Of a stretch of 64,000 bases of DNA, positions 18,687 to 27,131 are shown one piece after another. The notes under the pieces were generated by a model. That model did no database searches. It was not told the DNA's origin and saw only the letters and a program-made list of their open reading frames with translations. Location of the stretch: contig JBGTLU010000002.1 of assembly GCA_041743935.1 (NCBI GenBank), forward strand, positions 62,001-126,000, written 5' to 3'. The stretch comes from JBGTLU01 sp041743935. GTDB taxonomy: Bacteria > Bacteroidota > Bacteroidia > Sphingobacteriales > Sphingobacteriaceae. The translations under genes and the position numbers were made by a program. The first letter of the stretch is position 1. Each line of letters begins with the position of its first letter.

Positions 18687-20909
18687 TTGGAATCTGAACA
18701 AACTCCCCTCGAAACGGCAAAAAAATTAGGTCTACTTCCTACAGAATACGATAAGATTAAAGAAATTTTAGGCAGAACGCCAAACTTTACCGAGCTAAGT
18801 ATATACTCCGTAATGTGGAGCGAGCACTGTTCCTACAAAAACTCTATCCGTTGGTTAAAAACCTTGCCTAAAGATGGCCCCAAAATGTTAGCTAAAGCCG
18901 GTGAAGAAAATGCCGGAATGGTAGATATTGGCGATGGATTGGCTTGCGTTTTCAAGATAGAATCTCACAATCATCCATCTGCTCTAGAGCCATATCAGGG
19001 TGCAGCTACAGGTGTTGGCGGTATAAATCGAGATATTTTTACGATGGGTGCTCGTCCAATCGCTCAATTAAATTCTTTACGCTTTGGAGACATCAACCTA
19101 GAAAAAACCAAATGGTTATTAAAAGGAGTTGTAAAAGGTATTGGCGATTACGGAAATGCTTTCGGGATACCTACTGTTGGAGGCGAAGTATTTTTTGATG
19201 AATGTTATAACATAAACCCTTTGGTAAATGCCATGTCGGCAGGGATTGTAAAAGTAGGAGAAACAGCTTCTGCTACTTCTTATGGCGTTGGTAACCCGGT
19301 GTATATTGTTGGTTCTGCAACCGGAAAAGATGGTATACACGGTGCGGCATTTGCATCTAAAGATATAACCGAAGATTCTATAAACGATTTGCCAGCCGTA
19401 CAAGTGGGAGATCCTTTTCAGGAAAAACTTTTGCTCGAAGCTTCGCTGGAAGTAATTAAAACAGGTGCTGTAATTGGCATGCAAGACATGGGCGCAGCCG
19501 GAATTATTTGTTCAAATTCAGAAATGTCGGCAAAAGGTGAGCATGGTATGCGCATTAATTTAGATAAAGTACCCACCCGACAAGAGAATATGAAGCCATT
19601 CGAAATTTTACTTTCCGAATCGCAAGAACGAATGTTAATTGTAGTAGAAAAAGGAAGAGAAGCAGAAGTAGAAGCTATTTTTGATAAATGGGATTTGAAT
19701 TGTGCTATAATTGGCGAAGTAACTGATACGAAACAACTAGAGTATTTCATGAACGGTGAGTTAGTAGCTCATGTGCCGGCAGATTCTTTAGTACTTGGTG
19801 GTGGTGCGCCAGTTTATGAGCGAGAATATTCAGAACCAGAATATTACAGACAAAATCAACAATTTTCTATAGATAATGTACCTGAACCAGAGGATTTAAC
19901 CTTAGTTGCTAATCATTTATTATCTCATCCAAACATAGCATCAAAACGATGGATAACCAATCAATATGATTCTATGATTGGTACCATCAACATGACGACC
20001 AACAAACCAAGCGATGCCGCTGTAGTGTATATAAAGGACACGGAGAAAGCATTGGCATTAACCGTTGATTGTAACTCCCGTTATGTATATGCCGACCCAG
20101 AAGAAGGATGTGCCATTGCTGTTGCAGAGGCTGCCAGAAACATTGTTTGTGCAGGGGGCGAGCCTGTAGCCATTACCAACTGTTTAAATTTTGGCAACCC
20201 GTACAACCCCGAAGTATATTGGCAATTTGTTGGCGCTATTAAAGGAATGGCAAAAGCTTGCGAAAAATTTCAAACTCCGGTTACCGGCGGTAATGTAAGT
20301 TTTTACAATCAATCATCAGATGAAGGTCCGGTTTTTCCTACTCCTACTATTGGTATGTTAGGATTATTAGAAAACAGAAACACATTTACCACCTTAGATT
20401 TTAAAAACGACGGCGATTTGATATATCTAATTGGCGAATCGCCTAATGATATTGCTTCTTCAGAATATCTGTATTCTTACCATAAGATAAAAAATTCTCC
20501 GGCACCTTATTTCGATTTAGAAAAAGAGTACGATATGCAAGAAGTTATAAAATCGCTTATTCACGATAATTTAATTGATTCTGCACACGACGTATCGGAT
20601 GGTGGATTATTTATCACCTTATTTGAGAGTGCTGCACCAAAAGATTTTGGATTTGAGATAGATACCGACATGAGTATTCGTACAGATTCCTTTTTATTTG
20701 GCGAAGCACAAGGCAGAGTAGTGGTATCTGTAAAAAGTGAATTACAGGAACAGTTTGTGGAATTTCTATCTACTACTGATGTAGAATTTACTTTACTTGG
20801 TTCGGTGAATGCAAAAGGTACTATGCTCATTGATGGTCAATCTTTCGGAAACATGGTTGAAGCAAAAGATATGTATAACCAAGTGTTAAACAAACATTTA
20901 GGAAATTAA
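18687..20909 (+). CDS. purL: Phosphoribosylformylglycinamidine synthase, small PurL form
   Basis: 740-residue FGAM synthase catalytic subunit of purine synthesis. Motifs: MWSEHCSYKNS near residue 44, IESHNHPSALEPYQGAATGVGG near 91, and GGNVSFYNQ near 537. The length is that of the small PurL, which lacks the fused glutaminase and needs separate PurS and PurQ subunits; neither is in this window. Start is a TTG codon at 18687, directly following the promoter, since no in-frame ATG lies nearby upstream. It is a single-gene unit convergent with the gene at 20927 (17 bp gap). Its product FGAM is the substrate of PurM encoded at 4690-5868. Confidence 0.92.
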   Translation: MESEQTPLETAKKLGLLPTEYDKIKEILGRTPNFTELSIYSVMWSEHCSYKNSIRWLKTLPKDGPKMLAKAGEENAGMVDIGDGLACVFKIESHNHPSALEPYQGAATGVGGINRDIFTMGARPIAQLNSLRFGDINLEKTKWLLKGVVKGIGDYGNAFGIPTVGGEVFFDECYNINPLVNAMSAGIVKVGETASATSYGVGNPVYIVGSATGKDGIHGAAFASKDITEDSINDLPAVQVGDPFQEKLLLEASLEVIKTGAVIGMQDMGAAGIICSNSEMSAKGEHGMRINLDKVPTRQENMKPFEILLSESQERMLIVVEKGREAEVEAIFDKWDLNCAIIGEVTDTKQLEYFMNGELVAHVPADSLVLGGGAPVYEREYSEPEYYRQNQQFSIDNVPEPEDLTLVANHLLSHPNIASKRWITNQYDSMIGTINMTTNKPSDAAVVYIKDTEKALALTVDCNSRYVYADPEEGCAIAVAEAARNIVCAGGEPVAITNCLNFGNPYNPEVYWQFVGAIKGMAKACEKFQTPVTGGNVSFYNQSSDEGPVFPTPTIGMLGLLENRNTFTTLDFKNDGDLIYLIGESPNDIASSEYLYSYHKIKNSPAPYFDLEKEYDMQEVIKSLIHDNLIDSAHDVSDGGLFITLFESAAPKDFGFEIDTDMSIRTDSFLFGEAQGRVVVSVKSELQEQFVEFLSTTDVEFTLLGSVNAKGTMLIDGQSFGNMVEAKDMYNQVLNKHLGN

Positions 20910-20926
20910 TTTTGATTATTTGAACA

Positions 20927-21583
20927 TTAATCTCCGGCAGCAAAACTGCTGAATACCCACTTGCCTTTTATCTTTCTGAAAACAAATCTATAATCAAGCG
21001 GGCTTTTCATATCGGATGAAAGGATGTATCCGGCTCGTTTATTTTTTAGTAACACTTGTGTCCAAGAGATATTTTCTTCATCTAATACAGACCAATTGGT
21101 TACCTCTACAATTTCAAAGGATAATGCTCCTGCTCTGGGCGACGAAATAGTTGGTTGTTCATAAACAAAAGCACTGTTTTTTATTACAATACCGTGGTTG
21201 TATACATTAAATTTATCAGAAGGAAACAAGGCAGAGGTATAAGGCATTTCAAACCTGTTTTTCTCTACCATTACTCCGCCAAGTACAACTGCTTTGATAA
21301 TTTCTTTGCCTAAAATTTGGTTTACATCCAGTTTCCAAACTTTTTTAAATACTTCTATTCCAGGTTGTTCATGATGACCATTATACATGTCTTCATATAA
21401 ATTGTTAAAAAGAAAACTGGTATCGTTGTTATTTACTGCTCGTAAAAATGCTACCATAAAATCGTTGAGCGATTTATCTTTATTCAATTCATTAACAGGT
21501 AATAGTTTAGCGACCTGAGCAAAGCTGCCGGTAAATAAGAACAAAAAACCAAGGATAATAGTAATTGCTTTTTTGGAGATCAT
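20927..21583 (-). CDS. Exported protein with possible SH3-like domain, unknown function
   Basis: 218 residues with a signal peptide (ILGFLFLFTGSFAQ, cleavage likely after Ala22). No lipobox. The region about residues 130-190 (GIVIKNSAFVYEQPTISSPRAGALSF, then EENISWTQVLLKNKRAGYILSSDMKSP) looks like a bacterial SH3 domain: a Y or V turn followed by a W..V.L and a GYI strand. The C-terminus ends in KIKGKWVFSSFAAGD, an NTF2-like or lipocalin-like closing strand. It is convergent with purL and divergent from recR. A -7 element is at 21612-21619. Function unknown. Confidence 0.6.
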   Translation of the reverse strand: MISKKAITIILGFLFLFTGSFAQVAKLLPVNELNKDKSLNDFMVAFLRAVNNNDTSFLFNNLYEDMYNGHHEQPGIEVFKKVWKLDVNQILGKEIIKAVVLGGVMVEKNRFEMPYTSALFPSDKFNVYNHGIVIKNSAFVYEQPTISSPRAGALSFEIVEVTNWSVLDEENISWTQVLLKNKRAGYILSSDMKSPLDYRFVFRKIKGKWVFSSFAAGD

Positions 21584-21611
21584 AGTTTGTGGCTAATTCT
21601 AAAATTACGTT

Positions 21612-21619
21612 CAAAGATA
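21612..21619 (-). promoter_or_regulatory. -7 element for the 20927-21583 gene
   Basis: Minus strand TATCTTTG, an exact TAnnTTTG match about 30 bp before the start. No -33 TTTG at the expected spacing. Confidence 0.4.
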
Positions 21620-21672
21620 TAAAAAACGCTCATTTAAACGATTTAAGCCTATTATTGTTTCTGCGGAAATGA

Positions 21673-21680
21673 TACCTTTG
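21673..21680 (+). promoter_or_regulatory. -7 element of recR, deciding its start
   Basis: TACCTTTG matches TAnnTTTG. It overlaps the earlier ATG at 21669, so translation probably starts at the second ATG (21684), right after the promoter. -33 is weak. Confidence 0.5.
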
Positions 21681-21683
21681 CGC

Positions 21684-22301
21684 ATGAATTTTTCTTCCAA
21701 ATTATTGGAAAACGCCGTAAATGAGTTCTCTAAACTTCCGGGTATTGGACCAAAAACAGCATTACGATTAGTATTGCACCTTTTAAAGCAAAATAAAGAA
21801 GAAGTTGCACAATTTGGTAATGCACTTCTTACCCTTAAACAAGAAGTTAAATATTGTACAAATTGCGGAAATTTATCGGATACTGCCCTTTGTTTTATTT
21901 GCTCTCATGCTAAGCGTGATAAAACATTAATTTGTGTGGTGGAAGATAGCCGAGATGTTATGGCCATTGAAAATACAAACCAATTTAACGGATTATATCA
22001 CGTTTTAGATGGATTAATTTCTCCCATGGATGGTATTGGTCCTTCTGATTTGAATATCGATAGATTAATAGAACGCGCCAAACTAGAAGAAACAAAAGAG
22101 ATTATTTTGGTTTTAAGTGCTACAGTAGAAGGTGATACCACGATTTTTTATCTGCATAAAAAATTATCAGATTTGCCAGTTAAAATTAGTACGATTGCAC
22201 GTGGAATTTCGTTTGGTGGAGAAATTGAATACATTGACGAACTAACACTTGGTAGATCCATAGTATCCAGAATTCCGTATGAACAATCGCTCAATAAATA
22301 A
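21684..22301 (+). CDS. recR: Recombination mediator RecR
   Basis: 205-residue cytosolic protein (starting MNFSSKLLENAVNEF) acting with RecF/RecO to load RecA on gapped DNA. It has the helix-hairpin-helix region KLPGIGPKTALRLVLHLL near residues 16-33, a zinc finger (CTNCG...CFIC) near residues 56-75, and a Toprim domain opening LICVVEDSRDVMAIE. Length matches the usual ~200. The start 21684 gives the family's typical N-terminus; an ATG at 21669 would overlap the -7 element. Single gene, divergent from the exported protein at 20927-21583. Confidence 0.95.
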   Translation: MNFSSKLLENAVNEFSKLPGIGPKTALRLVLHLLKQNKEEVAQFGNALLTLKQEVKYCTNCGNLSDTALCFICSHAKRDKTLICVVEDSRDVMAIENTNQFNGLYHVLDGLISPMDGIGPSDLNIDRLIERAKLEETKEIILVLSATVEGDTTIFYLHKKLSDLPVKISTIARGISFGGEIEYIDELTLGRSIVSRIPYEQSLNK

Positions 22302-22340
22302 TATATTTCCTAAATTTTAATTTAGTTTGATATCTCCCTT

Positions 22341-24314
22341 GTGAAGCTGACCATCATCATTGTAAATTATAACGTTCGTTACTTTTTAGAACAGGCATTA
22401 TATGCGGTACGTAAAGCTGCAATAAATATAGAGCATGAGGTTTTTGTGGTGGATAATAATTCGCATGACGGCTCAGTAGAAATGCTCAAAGAGAAATTTC
22501 CGGAAGTAAAATTAATTGCCAATACAGATAACGTAGGCTTCTCTAAAGCCAACAACCAAGCTATTCGTTTGGCAAACGCAGAGTACATTTTATTACTAAA
22601 CCCAGATACCGTTGTACAAGAAGATACTTTTGATAAAGTAGTGAAGTTCATGGACAAAACTCCGGATGCAGGTGGGTTGGGTGTAAAAATGCTCGATGGT
22701 AAAGGAAATTTTTTACCAGAATCTAAACGGGGTTTTCCATCGCCGTTTGTAGCCTTTTTTAAAATATTTGGATTATCTGCTTTATTTCCTAAATCAAAAC
22801 TTTTTGGGCGGTATCATTTGGGTTTTTTAAGCCCAGATTTAATACACGAAGTAGATGTGTTGGCAGGTGCATTTATGCTTTTACGCAAAAAGGTATTAGA
22901 TGAAATAGGCTTATTAGATGAAGATTTTTTTATGTATGGAGAAGATATAGATCTCTCTTACCGAATTAAAAAAGCCGGCTACAAAAATTACTTCTACCCC
23001 GATACAAAAATTATACATTACAAAGGCGAAAGCACCAAAAAAGGCAGTTTAAATTATGTTTTTGTGTTTTACAATGCCATGATCATATTTGCTCAAAAAC
23101 ACCTTTCTAAAAATAATGCCTTATTATTTTCAATCCTAATTAAATCGGCAATCTATATCCGTGCATTTGCAGCAATAGTTGCTCGTATAATCAATAAACT
23201 AGCATTACCTTCACTAGATTCCGGATTACTTTTTGGAGGTATGTTCCTTCTAAAAGAATACTGGGAACAAAATCATAAATATGGTTTGGACTATTACAGT
23301 CCGCAATTTATGGGAGTGGTAGTGCCAATATATGTAAGTATTTGGTTGCTTTGTATGTTTTTAAGTGGAGGTTACGACCGCCCAATCCGATTATCCAGAA
23401 TCATTAGAGGTTTAGTTTTTGGTACCATTGTAATTGTTATCATTTATGCCTTTTTAGATGAAAATTGGCGATTCTCCAGAGCATTAATTATTCTTGGAGC
23501 AGGTTGGTCAGTTTTAGCAACCATTTTGCTTCGCTTATTACTCAGTTTATTAAACTTTAAAAAGTTTAAGATTGAAGGAATAACTACCGAAAAGCGCGTA
23601 GTCTTAGTCTCTGAGTTAGAAGATGGTATCCGATTAAAGCAATTCATTACCCAAATTCAACCCGATATCAATTTTATTGGATTTATTCATCCGGCCAAAA
23701 TTTTCTCTAATAAAAACGAAGATTATTTGGGTACCATCTTAGAGTTAAAAGAATTAGTGGAAGTATATCAAATAAATGAAGTAATATTTTCTACCAAAAA
23801 CATCGCTTTACAGGATATCATAGATAGCATGTCAAAAATAGATCATGCCGAAGTAGATTACAAAATTGCACCCGAAGAAAGCTTTTTCATCATTGGGAGT
23901 AATTCGGTAGATGACCCTGGCGATTTATACACCATCGACATTAATTTATCTATCATAAAACCGATTAGCAGGCGTAATAAAAGGGTTTTTGATGTATTGT
24001 CTTCCATTATGATGCTTTTGTTTTCGCCAATTATTGCTGTTTTTCAAAAACATCCAATACAATTTTTTCGTAATGTATTTTTGGTTTTGTTTGGATATAA
24101 AAGTTGGGTGGGATATGCTAGAAGTAATGGATTTATTAAAAATTTACCTACCATTAAAAGAGGCATTTTAAATCCTGTAGATACCGTAAATATTACGGTA
24201 AACGATGAAAATACCATCAAAAGATTAAATATGTTGTACGCAAAACATTACCATCCTGAAAATGATATGCGCATCGTGCTCAGAAATTGGCGAAAATTAG
24301 ACAGAAAAAATTAA
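22341..24314 (+). CDS. GT2 glycosyltransferase fused to a degenerate sugar-phosphate transferase-like half
   Basis: 657 residues. Residues 1-~250 are a GT2 family catalytic domain (TIIIVNYNVRYFLEQAL; VVDNNSHDGS; LLLNPDTVV; FFMYGEDIDLSYRIKKAGY). A membrane part (~300-420) and a Rossmann-like CoA-binding-3 type segment (~420-530) follow. The last part has RNKRVFDVLSSIMMLLFSPII, the membrane lead-in of polyprenyl glycosylphosphotransferases, but no catalytic KFRTM motif; it ends in a truncated FGYKSWVGY region. So the second half looks like an inactive remnant of an initiating transferase. GTG start at 22341. It is directly followed by an SDR gene, with no gap. Likely in cell-surface glycan assembly. 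Confidence 0.7.
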   Translation: MKLTIIIVNYNVRYFLEQALYAVRKAAINIEHEVFVVDNNSHDGSVEMLKEKFPEVKLIANTDNVGFSKANNQAIRLANAEYILLLNPDTVVQEDTFDKVVKFMDKTPDAGGLGVKMLDGKGNFLPESKRGFPSPFVAFFKIFGLSALFPKSKLFGRYHLGFLSPDLIHEVDVLAGAFMLLRKKVLDEIGLLDEDFFMYGEDIDLSYRIKKAGYKNYFYPDTKIIHYKGESTKKGSLNYVFVFYNAMIIFAQKHLSKNNALLFSILIKSAIYIRAFAAIVARIINKLALPSLDSGLLFGGMFLLKEYWEQNHKYGLDYYSPQFMGVVVPIYVSIWLLCMFLSGGYDRPIRLSRIIRGLVFGTIVIVIIYAFLDENWRFSRALIILGAGWSVLATILLRLLLSLLNFKKFKIEGITTEKRVVLVSELEDGIRLKQFITQIQPDINFIGFIHPAKIFSNKNEDYLGTILELKELVEVYQINEVIFSTKNIALQDIIDSMSKIDHAEVDYKIAPEESFFIIGSNSVDDPGDLYTIDINLSIIKPISRRNKRVFDVLSSIMMLLFSPIIAVFQKHPIQFFRNVFLVLFGYKSWVGYARSNGFIKNLPTIKRGILNPVDTVNITVNDENTIKRLNMLYAKHYHPENDMRIVLRNWRKLDRKN

Positions 24315-25133
24315 ATGAGTAAGCTAAAAAACAAAGTGGTTGTCATAACTGGTGCATCCTCCGGAATTGGGAAAGCATGTGCAATAGAATTTGCCAAACG
24401 TGGCGCTACAGTTGTTTTGGCGGCAAGACAGCTAGATGTTTTGAGACAACTTTCTAAAGAAATTAATGCTACTCACCACGTGCAAACTTTAGCTTTAGCT
24501 TGCGATGTAACTAATCAAGACGATTGCGAGCATTTAATGCAAAAAACCTTAGATACATTTGGTAGCATTGATGTTTTGATAAATAATGCGGGTATTTCAA
24601 TGCGCGCTTTGTTTCATGAGTTAGACTTAGAAGTGATTAGGAAAGTGATGGATATTAATTTTTGGGGTACCGTTTATTGCACCCGTTTCGCCATTAATGA
24701 AATCATTAAATCTAAAGGCTCTATAGTAGGTGTTTCTTCCATTGCAGGCTATAAAGGTTTGCCCGGCAGAACAGGCTATTCTGCTTCTAAATTTGCTATG
24801 CAAGGTTTTTTAGAGTCTTTACGAATAGAAAATCTTAAAAATGGAGTGCACGTTTTGTTAGCTTGCCCGGGTTTTACGGCTTCCAACATCCGTAATGTGG
24901 CCCTAGCTAAAGATGCCCAGCCTCAAGGAGAGTCTTCTATGGAAGAGGCAAAAATGATGACTCCTGACGAAGTTGCTCGCTTAATTGCCAATGCAGTAGA
25001 AAAACGAAAACGTGATTTAATCATTACCTCTTTAGGGAAAATTACTGTTTGGTTAAATAAATTGTTTCCCTCTCTAGCAGATAAATTGGTATATAACCAC
25101 TTCACAAAAGAAAAAGACCCGCTCATTAAATGA
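24315..25133 (+). CDS. SDR family oxidoreductase
   Basis: 272 residues, classical short-chain dehydrogenase. The cofactor-binding TGASSGIGKA motif is near residue 13, NNAG near residue 92, catalytic Ser in VSSIAGYK near 141, and the YSASKF catalytic Tyr-Lys pair near residue 155. It probably uses NADP(H), since the sequence after the second beta-strand has an Arg (LAARQLD). Substrate unknown. ATG directly follows the stop of the previous gene, and its own stop overlaps the next start (ATGA), so the three are an operon. Confidence 0.85.
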   Translation: MSKLKNKVVVITGASSGIGKACAIEFAKRGATVVLAARQLDVLRQLSKEINATHHVQTLALACDVTNQDDCEHLMQKTLDTFGSIDVLINNAGISMRALFHELDLEVIRKVMDINFWGTVYCTRFAINEIIKSKGSIVGVSSIAGYKGLPGRTGYSASKFAMQGFLESLRIENLKNGVHVLLACPGFTASNIRNVALAKDAQPQGESSMEEAKMMTPDEVARLIANAVEKRKRDLIITSLGKITVWLNKLFPSLADKLVYNHFTKEKDPLIK

Positions 25134-25963
25134 TGAAATACTTGATTTTACTTATGTTTATTTTTAACTACAATGTTTCTGTTGCTGCTAAATCGTATCA
25201 AGTAACTAAGAACATCTCCTATGCTAATGAGCACACCAGACAAACATTAGATATTTATTCGCCAAAGTCATCACAACAAAAATTAGATGTTTTAATCTAT
25301 GTTCATGGCGGTTCTTGGGATAGTGGTTCTAAGGATACTTATAAATTTATGGGTAAAAATTTTGCCAAAAACAACGTACTATTTGTACCTATTAATTATC
25401 GTTTGGCTCCCGAAGTTAGCTACCAAGACATGGCATTAGACGTGGCAAAAGCGGTACAATGGGTTGCCCAAAACATAGAAAATTATGGAGGAAATCCGGA
25501 ACGAATTTTTATATCTGGTCACTCAGCCGGTGCACATTTATTAGCTTTAGCAGGTTTGGATAAAAAATACTTTGAACGTTTAAATTTTACTAATCCCATT
25601 AAAGGGATGATTTTAATAGATGCATTTTGTTTGGATTTACACGATTATTTCACCATAACAGCTGTAGAATGGGCAAAACGATATTATTATATTTTTTCTA
25701 CAGACCCCGAACGTTGGCAAGATGCATCGCCAATAAACTATATTAACAATGCCAATTTCCCGATTCAAGCTTTTGTAGGCACCAAAACATATCCCGCCAT
25801 TATGTTGGGCACCGATCGGTTCAGGGTAGAAGCATTACGATTGGGGAAAGATATTCAATACATTCAAATAGAAGGTAAACGCCATGTGGGCATGATTGCT
25901 CAAATGATTTTTCCTAAGAACAACATGTATGAATATATTTTGAAGTTTATGAGGAAAAAATAA
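25130..25963 (+). CDS. Exported alpha/beta hydrolase (carboxylesterase-like)
   Basis: 277 residues with a signal peptide (YLILLMFIFNYNVSVAA). Oxyanion-hole motif HGGSWDSG near residue 59 and nucleophile elbow GHSAGAH near residue 125, where Ser is the nucleophile. Acid Asp/Glu and the catalytic His (KRHVGM near residue 254) are consistent with the BD-FAE/HSL-like esterase family. The start overlaps the SDR stop by 4 bp. The trp attenuator promoter lies in its immediate 3' flank. Substrate unknown. Confidence 0.85.
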   Translation: MMKYLILLMFIFNYNVSVAAKSYQVTKNISYANEHTRQTLDIYSPKSSQQKLDVLIYVHGGSWDSGSKDTYKFMGKNFAKNNVLFVPINYRLAPEVSYQDMALDVAKAVQWVAQNIENYGGNPERIFISGHSAGAHLLALAGLDKKYFERLNFTNPIKGMILIDAFCLDLHDYFTITAVEWAKRYYYIFSTDPERWQDASPINYINNANFPIQAFVGTKTYPAIMLGTDRFRVEALRLGKDIQYIQIEGKRHVGMIAQMIFPKNNMYEYILKFMRKK

Positions 25964-25966
25964 TAT

Positions 25967-25997
25967 TTCGCTATTTCACAAACTCTAAGCATATTTG
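25967..25997 (+). promoter_or_regulatory. Promoter of the trp leader
   Basis: TTCG (25967-25970), exactly 19 bp, then CATATTTG (25990-25997): each element is one mismatch from the Bacteroidota consensus. It is 14 bp before the leader-peptide ATG. Confidence 0.65.
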
Positions 25998-26011
25998 CAC
26001 GCACAAAAAAA

Positions 26012-26068
26012 ATGAAGAATACACAGGTACATACCTCTTGGTGGCACACAATCAGTCCGATTGAGTAA
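26012..26068 (+). CDS. trpL: Tryptophan operon leader peptide
   Basis: An 18-codon ORF, MKNTQVHTSWWHTISPIE, with two tandem Trp codons (26039-26044) and a TAA stop at 26066-26068. The Trp codons sit inside strand 1 of an RNA structure that leads to an intrinsic terminator just before trpD. The peptide itself probably has no function; its translation acts as the tryptophan sensor. It is not homologous at sequence level to the E. coli leader as far as I can tell, but the layout is the same. Confidence 0.85.
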   Translation: MKNTQVHTSWWHTISPIE

Positions 26069-26107
26069 CCCAAGTATGTACAAATATCTAAATATTGGAG
26101 GGTTGCT
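26027..26107 (+). promoter_or_regulatory. trp attenuator: alternative pairing of leader RNA
   Basis: Strand 1 (26027-26041) covers the first Trp codon and pairs with strand 2 (CCAAGTATGTAC, 26070-26081), 12 pairs with a CTC bulge. Strand 2 also contains AGTAACCC (26064-26071), which pairs fully (one G-U) with GGGTTGCT (26100-26107), strand 3. Strand 3 is the 5' arm of the terminator. A ribosome stalled at the Trp codons would block strand 1 and allow the antiterminator; one that reaches the stop (26066-26068, within strand 2) would favour the terminator. Confidence 0.85.
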
Positions 26108-26125
26108 GGAGGCAACCCTTTTTTT
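26100..26125 (+). terminator. trp attenuator terminator
   Basis: GGGTTGC (26100-26106), loop TGGAG, GCAACCC (26112-26118), then seven T. It is 10 bp before the trpD start. Confidence 0.92.
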
Positions 26126-26135
26126 ATGATTTTTT

Positions 26136-27131
26136 ATGAAAGAAATACTAACACATTTATTTGAACAAAAAAGTTTTTCTAAACTAGAGGCTAAGAAAAT
26201 TCTAACGGATTTGGCATTGGGCAAATATAATAACTCGCAAATGGCTGCATTTATGACAGCTTTTAGCATGCGAAGCATTAGGGTAGAAGAATTAGAAGGT
26301 TTCCGTGAAGCCATGCTTGAACTTTGCATTCCACTTGATCTACAGGAGTATGATTTAATTGATTTATGTGGTACCGGTGGTGACGGAAAAGATACTTTTA
26401 ATATATCTACTATTTCTTCATTTGTGGTGGCAGGCGCTGGCTATAAAGTTGCAAAACATGGTAATTATGGTGTTTCTTCTATCTCCGGCTCATCCAATGT
26501 TCTAGAAGAATTGGGATATACCTTCACAAAAGATACCGACAAACTCAAAAAATCATTAGATGTAGCCAACATCTGTTTTTTACATGCTCCATTGTTTCAT
26601 CCAGCTATGAAAACCGTAGCACCAATTAGAAAAGAATTAGGGGTTAAAACCTTTTTTAATATGTTAGGGCCAATGGTTAATCCTGCATCACCCGGCCGAC
26701 AAGTAGTTGGAGTATTTAGTTTAGAATTAGCCAGATTATATGCTTATTTCTATCAAAAAACAGCTAAAACATATGCTATCATTCATGCTACAGATGGCTA
26801 TGACGAAATTACCCTTTCTTGTCCGTTTAAAGTTTTTTCTAAAACCGGCGAAAGTTATTTTAGTCATTCAGATTTAGGCTTACATAAAACCAAACCAGTT
26901 GATTTATTAGGAGCCAAAACAGTAAAAGAAGCTGCAGAATTGGCTTTGAAAATAATAAATGGAGAAGGTACAAAACCTCAAACAGAAGTCGTGTTGGCAA
27001 ATTCTGCCTTTGCCATACAATGCTTTGAGCAAAATAAATGTATTGAAGATTGCGTAGCTATTGCAAGAGAATCTCTAGAAAGTGGTAATGCAATTCAATC
27101 TTTCAAAAAATTAATGGAAGTATGCCAATAA
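26136..27131 (+). CDS. trpD: Anthranilate phosphoribosyltransferase
   Basis: 331 residues, catalysing anthranilate + PRPP to phosphoribosylanthranilate in tryptophan synthesis. The glycine-rich PRPP loop LCGTGGDGKDTFNIST is near residue 78, and HGNYGVSS near 109. It is not fused to the glutaminase TrpG. It is the first structural gene behind the attenuator; trpE and trpG, which normally precede it, are absent from this window. It overlaps trpF by 10 bp. Confidence 0.95.
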   Translation: MKEILTHLFEQKSFSKLEAKKILTDLALGKYNNSQMAAFMTAFSMRSIRVEELEGFREAMLELCIPLDLQEYDLIDLCGTGGDGKDTFNISTISSFVVAGAGYKVAKHGNYGVSSISGSSNVLEELGYTFTKDTDKLKKSLDVANICFLHAPLFHPAMKTVAPIRKELGVKTFFNMLGPMVNPASPGRQVVGVFSLELARLYAYFYQKTAKTYAIIHATDGYDEITLSCPFKVFSKTGESYFSHSDLGLHKTKPVDLLGAKTVKEAAELALKIINGEGTKPQTEVVLANSAFAIQCFEQNKCIEDCVAIARESLESGNAIQSFKKLMEVCQ

